This document shows, one piece after another, positions 23,101 through 34,836 of a DNA stretch of 64,000 nucleotides; the stretch's first letter is position 1; every line of letters starts with the position of its first letter. A program made the translations under genes and the position numbers. Origin of the DNA: Piper betle (Eukaryota; Streptophyta; Magnoliopsida; Piperales; Piperaceae). The notes under the pieces are model-generated. The model searched no databases. It was given only the letters and a program-made list of their open reading frames with translations, and was not told where the DNA came from. The stretch spans positions 55,930 through 119,929 of the forward strand of contig JAURVB010013271.1 of the NCBI GenBank assembly GCA_033002965.1, read 5' to 3'.

Positions 23101-26100
23101 CCTTATCACTTTTAGGACAGCACTATCTTGCGTTTTAATTTGATTAACAAGGGTCTGAAAATAGGAGAACACTTCACTTTTATCTTTCATCATGTACAAA
23201 CAGGTTAACCTACTATGATCATCTACGTTGACTACGTAGTATTAAAATTTTCCCACATTTGGTACATGGAGAAGACCCTATACATTGCATGGCTAAGATC
23301 ACTTGGACCGATTTAGTGATAGAGTGTTTAGGAAATGAAATCCTAGGATGCTTAGGCAACTCACAACCCTCACCGTTGAGGTGAAACACCTAACCTAAAG
23401 ATGGAACTAATAGTTTGAGCTTATTTAGATTTGGATGACCCAAATGCACATGCTAATCCAAGGCTGTAGTGCTGTTGGAAACAGTTACGGCTTTGGCAAC
23501 AGGCTGTCGTATTTGAAGATAGTAAAGTCTTCCTTTGCTGGTACCATGGCCAATTTCCTTCCCTAACATTGCATCTTGGAGTACACAAGATGAAAGTGTG
23601 AATAAGACATGGCACTTATATGATTCACAGATTTTATAAATGGGCTGCAAACTGTTAGAAAAAGATGGAACCAATACCACATCTTGGAGTATTAAATCAG
23701 GTGAGATGGTATGTTGTGTTTCCCTCAAGGTTTGCAATATCTCGATATATCTCCAATATGTCTCTAACATATCTATATCTTTGAGTTGCCGAAACGATAT
23801 TGAAGGGTGATATTTATGTTACCTTAATTTTAGATATGTTGGCAATATGTCAACATCTCACTGTAATAAGATACTCAACGTAGGATTTCAATGAGATGAT
23901 TGTTGATTGAGCAAATTACGCAAATTTTTTATAAAATGAACACAATGGTGATGATCTTGAAACATATGTTGGCACTTCTCTTATGCATTATGTTTCACAT
24001 AATTAACTACTTTTTTTGTTTGGAGTTCACATTGTATCAATTATATCATAGTATGATATATTATTTGAATGATTTGTATGTATCTGTGTAATATGATATA
24101 TTATCATAGTATAATACATGTTCTCTATGTTATTATCCTTTTTTTAACTTAAATTCTTCTTTTTATTCTACATCATTTGCTACTACTAATTTTGTTATGA
24201 AGAAGAATAGTTAAAGCACTATGAGAAAAATTCTGGTTATCTCTGGCATATCTCCGAGTCTCCAACATATCTCCAATATGTTGTCTCTCTGATATCCGAC
24301 ATAGAAAACCTTGGATTCCCTCTAGGGGTGTATCTTCCATTTGCTAGGCTAACATATACAGGTTTGGGAAAAATGGAGAAGGTAGAAAACAGTTGATAAT
24401 AGCTTATCATATGGTCAGTTGCACTCGAATCAATAAGCCATAAAAAATTGGATCACAGACAGAAATACCTTAAGTGGCAAGAGTCGAAGCACATGGCATA
24501 GCATTGCCTCCATGAGCCATATTGAGAAGCTGCTCAAAGTCGTTGTGGGTAATCATTGTAGATGTAGTTGTAGGAGGAGCATTGGCTTAGCTCTCAATTA
24601 CAGCTGGAGTGGGTTTTCCAAACTATTTTTCCCGGTCTAGTTTGCCATGCTTCAACCAACGCTTGTCTTCCTTATGTCCTTGTGTTTGACAGTGATCACA
24701 GAGCCTTTCATCTTGGAAACCATTATCTCGTCATCCTCTTCCGATATAAGAACCTTTATCTCTTCCTCTTCCTCTAGTAGAAAAAGGTCGAGTAGTAGCA
24801 GCAATAAGGGCAATATTCTCCACATTCTCCACAAGGTCGTCAACATCTATATGGATGCGTGAGAACCAAAAAAGATGGTATTGAGATTTGGTAATTCTGT
24901 ACCTGTGCTGATGATTTTTGGCAGATGCATACTGTGGATTAAGAGCTGCCAGAAAGGATACCACCTTCAGTTCTTTCTGTCATTTCCGGGCCTCGATATC
25001 ATCATATGTTCCAGAGCCAAGTTTGATCTTGGGCATCTTCCTTTGCCCAGTCCGAGGTAGCAGCCTCATGTTCTCCTTCAATAAACTATGTTGAAAATCT
25101 GAACATCTTCACAAAGACTAGATATCCATTGAGAAAGGTCACCACGTCGATCTGTTCTCATTTTATTGATAGAAAGCTATTACAACTACCACATGACAAA
25201 TGGGGTCTTATCTCTCAATATCTACAACTAATATTCAACTTGAACATAAACTTTGAAACGGTCAAATACACATATAATACACACACACACAATCTAATCT
25301 AATATATCATTCTCGACAGAAACATTGTTTGAAAGAGATGGTCTCTCCTTACAAATCACGTATTCAAGGATATCAAGGTGCTTTTAACAGCGAAGTGTAG
25401 TTTTTTTTTCTGTGGTGTCAAGATACTCCTCCATTTGATCTTGATGAGCTATCAGTGCTTGCAAGGATTGGATATTGGTGTCCAATTGTTGTTGAAGAAA
25501 TAGCGGTGGACTTGAGGACTCAACAACATGAGCAGCTGAGGCCATAACATCTGGAGAAGATATAAAATACCCTGGCAATATATGATCAGAAGAAGGTAGA
25601 GATGGGGTGGAGGTGGGGTATAACCATTGGTGGTAGAATAGATGCAACTTGTAATGCAAAAGGCAGACAAGTTGGATTAGCTACAGTTGCGGCAACAGTT
25701 GGCAGTAGCACACAAAGATCTTGAGACTGATGGCCGATTGATGCAACTGGTAATCTAGACTAATGTATGATCTAAACTTCAACAACAAAGTTTAGAATTC
25801 CAATAGGTTTCTCTCAACTTCACCAACGAAGTAGACAAACAAGAATAGAAAACTGAAAATTGAAACTATAAAACCAAAAAAAAAAAAACTTTATTGCTTC
25901 AAATCATGATCTATCCATGCTCTAGGCAATATTCATATTTATAAAGACTTGTTCCTTGTCCAAGTAGAAATTTAAATACTAACAAGACCTGAAGCCACTA
26001 ATTAGGGAAGAATTAAATAATGTTTCCTAATAAACTTCCTAATAAAACTAGACTCAACTACTAACGTGTAAATAAATAAATAAATAACTAAGCATCTAAA

Positions 26101-28433
26101 GTAAGTAACTTCACATTCTAATATGACTAGGAAGCTACTTAAAATAAAATATTGTCCATCATCACTTATGCTTGTTATTATGTCTGTTGGATACTCTGGA
26201 AATAAATCTAATTTGACCATGAGCTCGACACTTCTGTATTTCTGCTTCATAATACGGTGGTCTGGTTTTTTCTCAGATTGCTTTACTGGAGTGGACAGAT
26301 GACTTGGAGGCATTTATTCTTAAGGGCTATGGAAATCCACTCAATTATCGATCTGCGGTCCCCTTACTACTTGATATAATTCAATCTATGGAACAAGCTA
26401 TTCTGGCAAAGGAAGGTCAGCTTAGCATTCCAAATAGAAATTTTGGTTGTAGCCTTTTATATTTTTTTCTGTTCTGTACTATCTCAGAGATCGTAGTCAT
26501 CATACATAAATGATCGTCAGTCAACATTTCCCATCATCATCGTTGTCATTGAATGCCGTCTCCTAGCTAACCTTTCTCGGCTGCCTAGATTTTATGTTGA
26601 ATGCTCTCAAATCAAATGGGTGGCACAAGACTTGTGAGATTGAGTCTGCCACATTTGTTGTCATGCAGTCTGACTGAACCCTCTAGAGGGGAAAAAAATG
26701 AGGCCAAGATTTAACATCATCCTCATCGGACACTCTTCCTGTCTATGGGATGAAGTTTATGAGATGATGTTCGCATGAAGAACATTAAGTTTCACTTTGC
26801 ACCTGCACATGAGCACTACTCGTGCTTTTCATGCTTGTTGCCAATAGTGTGAAATGTGACCATCAAATGTTTCCTAATGGTTTTTTTGGTGTTGATTGTT
26901 TTCTGTTTATTCTGTAATTTGTTGGCTGAAATATGCTTGTTTGTTGATTGATTGGCCACTTGTTTCATGGAAACCAGGTTTCAAGTATGTTAAAAGAAGT
27001 AATTTTATAAAAAAAATTATGTTAAAAGCTTGTTTCTTTTAATTTCACATAAGTTTTTAATGAAAGGAAAACGAAGGAAAATTTTTAGAAGTAGGCTAGT
27101 ATCTTGTTTACATTTTATTGCGAGATTTCTCAAAATTGGGCTCTTTTTATTGTATTAATTAGTTCATAGTGGTAGCCACATTAGCTGTAAGACCCAGTCA
27201 GATGTAAGTAAATCGTCCCTTATGAAATGTCATCAGCGGCAGTTTTGAAATTTCGGTAATAAATGAGTGCCATTACCCATGCATATCTAGTTGTTCATTG
27301 GGTTTTACAGCCAACATTGGCTGTAAGACCTTATAGCTAATTATTTTCCTTTTATATGGTGTATCTTGTCTGCTTGATTGTCTGACATTTGCTTTAATTT
27401 GGTTATGACAGAAAATCTTGCACCAGGTACTTTTGAAAAGGCAATACTTCGGTTTGCTCATGCAGAAACAGTCATCCCTTTCACTTGTCTTCTTGGACTG
27501 TTCATTGATGACTCAGGTATGTTTGACTGTTACATAGTATATTACTTTCCTTTTTCGTTGATGTGGTGCTATTTGCAGATTTCATCAAGATTCAAAAGGA
27601 GGAGCCCTTGGATCTTCCTTCAAAGCCCCCACGCAATAGAATGTGGAGGGGAAACATTATTGCACCATTTGCTGGAAACAACATGCTGGCTTTGTACCAT
27701 TGCCATGATAACCATTCTATCACAAGGGCACCAAAGAGCAAATATTTTGTCCACGTTCTCCACAATGAAGTGCCTGTTAGTTTGCCAGTAAGTGCATTGT
27801 TTTATATATTTTTTGAATATGACTCTTTGCAATGATCAGACTATGGCTGTAACATTTTGTAGTTCATGTTTCAATGTACATTCATGCATGCAAGCTATAA
27901 ATGAAAACATGTGTCCAGAGATGACACAGTTATCCTTTAGCATGCCGTTTCTGGTGTGGTTTGTTCCTCCAAGATCATTGCATGACACTATAATTCTATA
28001 CCTCTAATAACTGTCCAAAACCTCTTTTGCTGTTTGGCAATTTATCCTTTTGATTGCCATGTTTATGCTGTATAGTATGACATTGTATGCCTGTGCAAGA
28101 AGCAGGTGGGGATATAATATTGTTTGATTTTGGTGGCAGGCCTGTGATAATAACAAATTTTGCCCATTTGAAGTATTCAAGGTAAACCTGGAGTATTTTC
28201 CTGGAATTGATATGACGAGATTATCAAATGTTTGAAACTTCATCATTCCTCCTTGCACGCAGGAAAAAATTGTTGATCCCCATTTGCAGCATGACTACGC
28301 TACACTCTGCAATGTAGGACTTAGTGAACCTCTGACATCCGTATCTTTTGCTGGAAAGCTGTGGAAGTTCCTCACTAGGCTGGTTACACCAAGAGGAAAG
28401 CAAGAAATACAATGGCACAAGGCAGAACTGTAA
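17119..28433 (+). CDS. MINPP1: Multiple inositol polyphosphate phosphatase (histidine acid phosphatase family), frameshifted
   Basis: Eleven exons: 17119-17240, 17816-17903, 18357-18643, 18789-18947, 19222-19362, 19445-19501, 26277-26415, 27412-27516, 27579-27787, 28140-28181 and 28263-28433 (TAA). All introns are GT-AG. Together they give about 506 residues if one missing base in exon 3 is allowed for, a normal family length. A hydrophobic N-terminus ([16 protein letters not shown]) looks like a signal peptide. The nucleophile motif RHGTRSP lies at residues ~72-78, and the proton-donor motif HAE at ~348-350 identifies the MINPP subgroup rather than HD-type phytases. The family dephosphorylates InsP6 and lower inositol phosphates in the secretory pathway or outside the cell. 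Oddities: exon 3 is one base short, which brings a stop (see 18519-18524), and intron 6 is 6.8 kb because of nested retrotransposons. The symbol is the family name; orthology to a named plant gene is inferred. Confidence 0.9.
18519..18524 (+). other. Frameshift site in MINPP exon 3 (G6 run)
   Basis: Exon 3 begins and ends in phase 0, yet it is 287 bp, one short of a multiple of three. At the G6 run the frame '..HGKKKGG' meets AGT TAG and stops. The next frame continues the conserved '[20 protein letters not shown]'. One missing G in the homopolymer explains everything: either a real null mutation or a sequencing/assembly error. Confidence 0.85.
19602..19992 (-). repeat. Left (3') LTR of the intron 6 TRIM-like element
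   Basis: TG...CA ends. It aligns with 25739-26164 throughout ('CCATGCTCTAGGCAATAT', 'ACTAATTAGGGAAGAA'). Confidence 0.85.
20124..20531 (-). pseudogene. Vestigial reading frame of the TRIM-like family
   Basis: A 135-residue acidic frame without recognised domain. It begins '[17 protein letters not shown]', is rich in E/D, carries 'YEDLY' and '[10 protein letters not shown]', and ends 'CKLEVEFFR' just before the polypurine tract. A related frame with 'YEDLY' and 'FYWNIWM' occupies the same place in the element at 1417-2945. It sits where the C-terminal end of a gag-pol frame would lie, so it may be the leftover tail of an autonomous ancestor. Function unknown. Confidence 0.5.
20571..20793 (-). 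repeat. Left (3') LTR of the copia element
   Basis: 223 bp, flanked inside by ACTCCCCTTC, the polypurine tract read on the + strand. Confidence 0.75.
25089..25309 (-). repeat. Right (5') LTR of the copia element
   Basis: 221 bp, clearly similar to 20571-20793 ('CTCAATATCTACAACTAATA'). It contains a short (AC)n run at 25278-25290. Confidence 0.75.
25739..26164 (-). repeat. Right (5') LTR of the intron 6 TRIM-like element
   Basis: TG...CA ends, followed directly by the CTTAT target duplication. Slightly longer than the left LTR because of small insertions. Confidence 0.85.
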
Positions 28434-29390
28434 CTAGCTTGAGGGATATTGTTCCGGAACTGACTCAGAACTAATCCTGGAGGTGTTTTTTTGTTTCTAA
28501 AGGTAAGACTCTGACCTCTGAATCGGATCCTTCTTTCCCTTTCTTCTTGATGACACTAGTTACAAACACCTGACTTGATGGAAGTATACAAGAAGTCCAT
28601 TTGTTTTTCTTTTCCTTTTTTTACCCAGATTAAGCCTTGTGCATCAATCCTTTTAAGAGCTAATGTAAAATTGTGCTTGATGGTGGCACGGAGTTCTATT
28701 TTCAACTTATCAACTCAATCTGAAGTTGAAGGCCATTCATGAAATTTAATTTATTTTGTCATTAAAACGTTGTAACAAGAAATTTGTTTGGATTTTATCA
28801 TGTCCGGTAACGGATGCCGCATATTGCAGCTGGTTGTATCTCCTTGTTGAGATAGTATCCAATACTTGCGTCGTTGAAAATATTGGAATTAGGCACCGAA
28901 TCGGATTTTTACAAAAATTGAAGCGGACCCGTTTAAACCAGTTTCTTTTTGTTTCATGAATTATTTTGATTTGGGTAATAAAATATTATACCATGGATAT
29001 ACGTGTTAAATGAATACATATTTATACATGCAAAAATAAAAATTGAAGGCTTGTTAGCCTGCGATTTATTATTTTATTATTTATATTTTAATCTTACTCT
29101 CCCTTATTTAATAAGAAAATAAAACCCGAGGAAAAAAATCAAAAGAACACAACCTATATATATATATGTATATATACTCTCCCTTATTTAATAAGAAAAT
29201 AAAACCCGTGGAAAAAAAATCAAAAAACACAATCTATATATATATATAGAGAGAGAGAGAGGGGGGGGAATGTATGTTTGTTGATGATTGTTTTGATGGC
29301 AAGAAGGGGGGAATGTATGTTTGCTGATGATTGTTTTGATGGCAAGCAGTTGGATTGGCTAACGTTGAAGGGTCTATGTGGGAGAATTAA
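28434..29390 (+). other. 3' flank of MINPP with two local tandem duplications
   Basis: The first ~500 bp are probably 3' UTR. At 29092-29250 a ~78-bp block ('CTCCCTTATTTAATAAGAAA') occurs twice. At 29264-29345 a ~41-bp block ('GAATGTATGTTTG.TGATGA') occurs twice. An (AT)n and (GA)n run separates them. Confidence 0.6.
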
Positions 29391-30896
29391 CTACAAATTA
29401 CTTAGCAAATAAGTTAGTTTTCTATAAAACTTAGACCCTTATAGAGATCACATAGACAATGAAGGCAAATAATGAACCCAAATAAGTCTTGTGTGTGAGA
29501 CTTCCAAATTTAAACTCACAAAGTTACTTGTTTTGACGAATTAATCAAATTATACAAGTTAGTGACATTGATTTTTATTTACTTAATTCTTTAAAGCGAA
29601 TAAGTTAAAGATAAGAGAACTAAGTAATATGTGTAACAAGTGAACCAAAACCAAACAAAACGCTGAGAGAAGACATGAGATTTTTAAAAGGTTTTCAACT
29701 CATTCTCCTTTTTTCTCACTCACAACTCTTTTCGTTGGGTATGTCTTATTAACTTTATTATGACACCTAACTTATAAATTTTACAAGCAATTAAAAGGAC
29801 TCCTTTGCAAGCACCTATTCAATGTCAAGGAAGCGTGCACTCCTAACACCCTATGAGACTCCAACAAGCTTTCCTTTACAAGTACCTAGTGAAGTGTCAA
29901 AGATCCTTGCAATCTAAAAGTCTTCCATTTCAAGCATCTACTAAGCGCCAAGTAGTTTTGAAGGCCACAAGTTGTCCTCACAAGCACAGAACACAACAAA
30001 TCTTGTTGGCCACTCCAAATACCCTATGAGCATCCATCAAGAGCCAAGGAATTTTGAAACCAATAAGCCTTCTTTCACAAGCACCGAATGAAATGAATCT
30101 TGCAACCAACTCCAAACACCTTTGGAGCAACACCATTTAAGCTAAGCCTCCTTTGACAAATCCATACCTTCAGCCAAGGGAGCCCTCTATCCAAACACTT
30201 CCTTTTTTCGCCCAAGTGCTCACACACACTCCCAATACCTTGGGAGTTCATAAATCAAGCACAAATACACTTGAGCTTAGCCTCACACAATCCTCTTTTT
30301 GAGATTACACAAGATAAACTTAGAAATACAAGTTAATAAGTAAAGTCAATCCTAAGCACAAGCTTGAGCTCCTAAATTGTCAAAAGAGTTTTAGACATTC
30401 CACATCATCTAAGATGTGTCACAACACTCTCCCAATGTCCCTATTTATAGGTTTCTAACACCTCTTACAAAACAATAGTCGTTGGGGGTTCAAATCCCTC
30501 GTATTTACTTTTTCCAACTGCTAGTTTTGACAACTTTTCCATAATAATGGCCTGTCGAACGACTGATGAAAGGTTTATCATTTGGCCACTTAAACCAATC
30601 ATGCATTCTTCGGTTGCTAAACTTGCGACCAAAGGCCTACCAAAATTTCTTCTAACTTCTAATCTCCTTTTGCTACATTAGCCCTAAGGTTGTCCACAAC
30701 CTCTTCGGCTGCCAAACCCTTAAGCAAATGTCTATCGAAGTCTGACATTGCAAATCTCTTGATCAAACCCTAGGCCTCATAGCCGAACCATTGACCAAAG
30801 GTCTACCGTAGGTTGAACTCTATTCTTCCTTTCCCAGGACCTTGCGCCTTCGGTTGCCGTAATCCTGACCGAAGGTCAACTAAAGTCTTGCAAACT
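29391..30896 (-). mobile_element. Probable LTR-type repeat interrupted by the solo LTR
   Basis: No coding potential. The stretch has serial short repeats around 'CAAGCACC' and 'CCCTATGAG', a minus-strand TATA box (CCTATAAATAGGG at 30442-30454), and CGGTTGC/GACCGAAGG repeats. This style is typical of a retrotransposon LTR. It continues after the solo LTR at 33857. Borders not determined. Confidence 0.4.
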
Positions 30897-30901
30897 TCAC
30901 C

Positions 30902-33851
30902 TGTAAAACCCACGATTCGAGTTAGGGTTTTATATTCAGAACCGGTCGGGTCGACCATTATTTTTCGAGTTGAGTCAGTTTCAGGACACGCGTACCGAGC
31001 CGACGCCGGTCACGTGTATGAGCTATGAGGGTCATGCGTACCCAAATATATGATGATAACGTCATGAATACAGCAGAACAGAATGAGTTATCAGATATAT
31101 GAGAGTATGCCAGTCATTTTTTATTATTTTTATATATAGTGGATCGTAGAATTAGTATTAGGCCGTTACCGCGTTAGGACGCGTTCGGGCAGTTTGGGTG
31201 GGTTGATAGTTCTAGAGCATATCATTATAATGTTTTGGTGTTTATTTGATTTTACGGGATTTTTCCCGATTTTTATGGATTTTTTTTAGGATTTAATACG
31301 AGTTAGTTATTATACTTGACTCGAGCCGGAGACGAGTCAAGTCTTAATTACAAGTTTGCCACCCAACCACTTCTTCTCCACCCCCGACCCTTCTTCCCCA
31401 AAACCTTGCCGCGCCGCCCCTGTTCGCGCGCCACCGCCGCCACGGCCGACGCCGCCTGGCCGTCGGACGACGCCGCCCAGCCTGGCCACGGCGTCGCCCT
31501 GCCGCCCCGACCAGGTCCGGCCCAAATCGGGCCGCCGTGACGCCGGATTCGCCGTGCGTAGCGCCGCGGTTGGTTTCGGTCGCGTTGCCGATTTCGCCGC
31601 CGGCGACCGTCGCCGCCGTGATCGGGTAGTCGCCTCGACACCCTCGACCCCTCAGCTGCCTTCCCCGACTGGAACGGAGGCCGTCGCCACCGTGGGCGGC
31701 CGGATCTAGCCACCCATTGCACCGCGGCTCTGTTTTGCCGTTTTCCGGCGAGCCGCCGCCTCCATTGGCCACGCTGATGTCATAGATGAGTCGGGCTCGC
31801 CGAGCCGGTTCCAATGGTACCCTACATGACCCCTATCCAGCTAGTAGATACCATCGGCAATTATCGCCGGAAAACCGCCGGAAGCCGCCGGAAAACCACC
31901 GGAAGTTGCCGGAAAACCGCCAGAAAATCGGAATTTCTGGAATTCGCCGGAATTCACCGGATCTTCCGCGGGGCTCACCCAGTGGAGCCAGATCGAGCTT
32001 CGGAGGCCGATGAGCGCCGAATTTGAGCTTCGAGACGCGCGACGGAACCCTAGCCGTCGCCGATTGCCGACGACGTGAGGTATAATTACCTCTGATTGAT
32101 TTATTTAAAATTGATGATAATTGTTAGCATAGCATGCTAGGGTTGATTAATTATCATGATTAATGTCTTGACAATGAATAAAATAAAGATGTGCATGATG
32201 AGATTATTAGTGAAGGAAGTGATCTAATGAGATGAATTGTGTATGGACATGTTAATCTAGTACGATGTAACTTAGAAGAACAGAATAAAATATGGTATGA
32301 GTAGTTGAGTTAGGATTAGTTACTCTTATAATTATTTGATTGTTATTTTGATGATGATTTTGTGATTGATGTTGGTTGAGTTTGATGCATCATGTAGTTA
32401 GTGGGCGTTAGTATTTAGTTTTGATGTGTAGGTACAGAGTAGGAGCTCGCCGCCTAGGCGCGATGACACGCTTGGAGCTTCTACCAGGTCCGTTTAGGAC
32501 TCGTCTGTTTTACTCTTTTCTATTGTATGTTTGTTTTAATGCCTGCAGGACGGGTTAAGTGGCGTTTTATCGGATCCCACTTAACTCGGGCCATTTAACC
32601 GAACATTTTCCGGATTAATAACCCCTCGAGGATGAGATCCCTCGAGGATGATTTCGAAAACAAGATCCACCACAAGTTGCCTTCGGGCCTATTATATGAA
32701 TCCCTTCCCAGGCCTATATATATATAGTTTTATCGAGTTTTTAGTGAGACGAGAGATGGAGAAACCGACTGCACGTACCATGCAGAGGATGCCGTGACAG
32801 TCAAAGCGGGCTCTGGATTAGTGCCAGCGGACTGTTCCATTCCCGAGGGATCCTGACAACTCCGCGTTTGAGTTCCTCACACCCGGAGGACGTGGAGGTT
32901 TACGGGTACTGTTTAGTACAGCGCATGTCCGGACTTGTGGTTCAAAGGGTACTAAAGGCGACTGCCTGAGAGTACTCGGCCTTCGTGCTCAAGGCCAGGA
33001 GAAATATGGAGGTTCGGAGAGGGCTTAGGATAAAGTTTCACGAGAAGTACTGAAAAAGAAGTGCTGAGAGTAGCACAGTACCAGCAGCAGTAAGTTCGGG
33101 ATGCTACCGGGTCTGCAGCCCAGTGGCTCCTCAGTAGTGCCCTTCAGAGTGTTCTTGAGGAAGTATATGGTTTTCTTTCATATGAGAGTTTGCTCTCATA
33201 GCCAGCTTGTTATAGTTATTTTATTTTCCGGACCAGTAACGCTTGTTACTGACGTTTTTCTTATATATATGTAGGTGATAAGCACGAGATGGATGGGCCG
33301 GCCAGGACGGAGGAGCAATGAGGTCTTCTGCACACACACATTCGGGTGATTGAATGTTTAATATTTTGTTTTATGATGTTATTTTATAAACATGCTATGA
33401 GTAAATGTTTGAGGCTTGACAATGAGATGAAATGAAATGATCAGAGTAGCGCAGCAAAAGTGTGATGGGTTGAAACCCAAGCTTCAGAATGAGAGTATAG
33501 TAAATTAGATTCTGCGTGAATGAAATTGTTTGATACTTGATTATATATATTTTATATATGTATATTTGACAGGGTGGCCCCTAATTGCATTTTTAGGGGA
33601 AATTCTGTCCGTCATATTTCAAAACTTTTATTAATTTTTATCGGGATGGTTTTGGTGTGTACTCTGACTTGCATGTCATTCATGTAGTACCATGTTAGGT
33701 TTGTGTATTCATCCATGCATTGCGAGTTGTATCTTCATCTTAAGACGCCGAGATTGGATCCGCATGAGTTAGGTTCGGGTTAGCCGACTTAACCGGGGCC
33801 TGTAACATGCCGGTTCGGTTCACGAGTGTGGACCGGATTTGGGGTGTTACA
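30902..33851 (+). mobile_element. Solo LTR of a large-LTR retrotransposon (copy A)
   Basis: Starts TGTAAAACCC and ends GGGGTGTTACA, 2,950 bp, with a perfect 5-bp target duplication TCACC at 30897-30901 and 33852-33856. A TATA box (CCTATATATATATAG) lies near 32712. A GC-rich block at 31370-32080 contains CCGGAAAACCGCCGG-type repeats. No coding domain and no second LTR, so it is a solo LTR left by LTR-LTR recombination. Length and TGTAA...TTACA ends suggest a Ty3/gypsy element such as the Del/Tekay type, but this is inference. It has no internal region to prove it. Confidence 0.85.
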
Positions 33852-33856
33852 TCACC

Positions 33857-34184
33857 ACTTCCTTTGATTCTTCAAACTTGATTTCTCTGTAATGGTTGAT
33901 TGGTATTCCATACTTGTCCTTAGAGAGTTCGAAGTGTTGTCACAACAAAATAAGGTTCAACAATTGTGTGAAAAAAGTATTATTTTTCCCAATTGCCAGA
34001 TTCGGTTATGTGTAGTTGGATTTGGTCAATTGCAGTCAGATCTAGTTCTTTGCCGATTAGTGACAGTCAGGAAAAGGTGGGTACAATCTACCTTGTCCTT
34101 GTAATTAGATGGCCCACATTAGCCTGCTTCGTCTTCGTAATCAAAAGACCCACATTGGCCATGGCATAGAACAAATCTTGCGCC
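33857..34184 (-). other. Continuation of the repeat interrupted by copy A
   Basis: Immediately follows the right TCACC. The frame at 33892-34104 has no recognisable motifs. Confidence 0.35.
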
Positions 34185-34245
34185 ATGGATGTGTGTGTGT
34201 GTTTGCGCGCGCGTGTGCATATGTACATGTGTGCGCTCGTGTGTG
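34185..34245. repeat. GT/CG-rich microsatellite
   Basis: Irregular (GT)n with (GC)n interruptions ('GTGTGTGTGTGTTTGCGCGC'). Confidence 0.8.
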
Positions 34246-34481
34246 TCGTGTGAAAATGAAATTGTGAACCTTTTTTTATTTATGAACTTTATAAACTTGT
34301 ATCATGAATGTCAATTTTTCATCAAACAGTTTAAATTGAAAAGTGATGGATGGGTAGTTCCATCTATAATTACTTGATAAGAACCATTAGATTAAAAATT
34401 AATGGTCATAATTGAGGCTCACAAAGTTAAAAAATAAAACGATTTCACACCCTATCATTCTCCTATATTTATGAATGTATG

Positions 34482-34484
<3 letters not shown>

Positions 34485-34522
<38 letters not shown>
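34485..34522. repeat. (AT)n microsatellite at an LTR border
   Basis: About 38 bp of AT dinucleotides, directly before TAACGACCCC, the truncated start of a large LTR. The LTR's expected TG has been lost to the microsatellite. Confidence 0.8.
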
Positions 34523-34526
<4 letters not shown>

Positions 34527-34836
34527 CGACCCCAAAATTCTAACATATATAGTACCTAAATCAGGGTCAATACTAGCGTATCTTTAACGCACATGCATGA
34601 CATATTAATATAACAGAATAACTTAATGAGCTAGATTGACACTTGTATCCACATAAAACTGAAATTAAAAATCCCTACTTATATGTATAACCATTGAGTA
34701 CCACTTAGCACAAGCTTACTAAAATTGTTATACTAAAATATGTAAATAACAGAAAAATAAACTCCTTTAAGTGTTGAGAATTCTTCATCGCATCACTCCA
34801 AAGATCACTAACATGCATACATGCAAACATGTCCTA
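34522..34836 (-). mobile_element. First part of large LTR, family 2 (split)
   Basis: Begins (TG)TTAACGACCCCAAA and resembles 49159-49480 (TGTAACGACCC...; shared 'CTGTTATACTAA'-type and 'CATCACTCCA..GATC'-type stretches). The likely continuation is after 42829, with the TRIM array and its insertions lying between. Confidence 0.5.

Larger units (their letters stand above)
20571..25309 (-). mobile_element. Ty1/copia retrotransposon, inactive, inside the TRIM-like element
   Basis: LTRs at 20571-20793 and 25089-25309 (TGTTGAAAAT...ATATATCA). Domains on the minus strand follow copia order. The end of gag has a zinc-knuckle-like '[12 protein letters not shown]' (near 24690). The protease motif '[11 protein letters not shown]' is near 24440. 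Integrase starts at '[10 protein letters not shown]' (near 23430) and includes '[14 protein letters not shown]' (23199-22906). RT and RNase H span 22270-20830, with '[13 protein letters not shown]' and 'EYRAMA'. The RT catalytic YVDD reads YVII, gag is short, and stops are frequent, so it is dead. No matching target duplication is visible (GGAAT left, TTCTC right), and no primer-binding site next to the right LTR. Confidence 0.85.
19602..26164 (-). mobile_element. TRIM-like LTR retroelement in MINPP intron 6, split by a copia element
   Basis: LTRs of 391 bp (19602-19992) and 426 bp (25739-26164) both start TGATGCAAC and end in CA. The 5-bp target duplication CTTAT is perfect (19597-19601 and 26165-26169). 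A polypurine tract, CTAGGGGAGACTAA on the minus strand, abuts the left LTR, so the element is antisense to the gene. Removing the inner copia (20571-25309) leaves about 1.0 kb of internal DNA and a total of ~1.8 kb, with no pol domains. The internal minus frame 20531-20124 resembles that of the element at 1417-2945. Confidence 0.85.

Noticed and set aside
24647..24862. Serine-rich small protein on the + strand
   Set aside because: Antisense shadow of the copia gag region (RGRGRDKG on the minus strand).
27378..27835. Two overlapping + frames of 137 and 90 residues
   Set aside because: They run through introns of MINPP; the true exons are 27412-27516 and 27579-27787.
30480..30500. B-box-like GGTTCAAATCCC suggesting a tRNA gene
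   Set aside because: No matching A box, acceptor stem or cloverleaf could be found around it.
31344..31814. Long frames in the GC-rich part of copy A
   Set aside because: Repeat-derived, present in other LTR copies in shifted frames, low-complexity P/R/A content.
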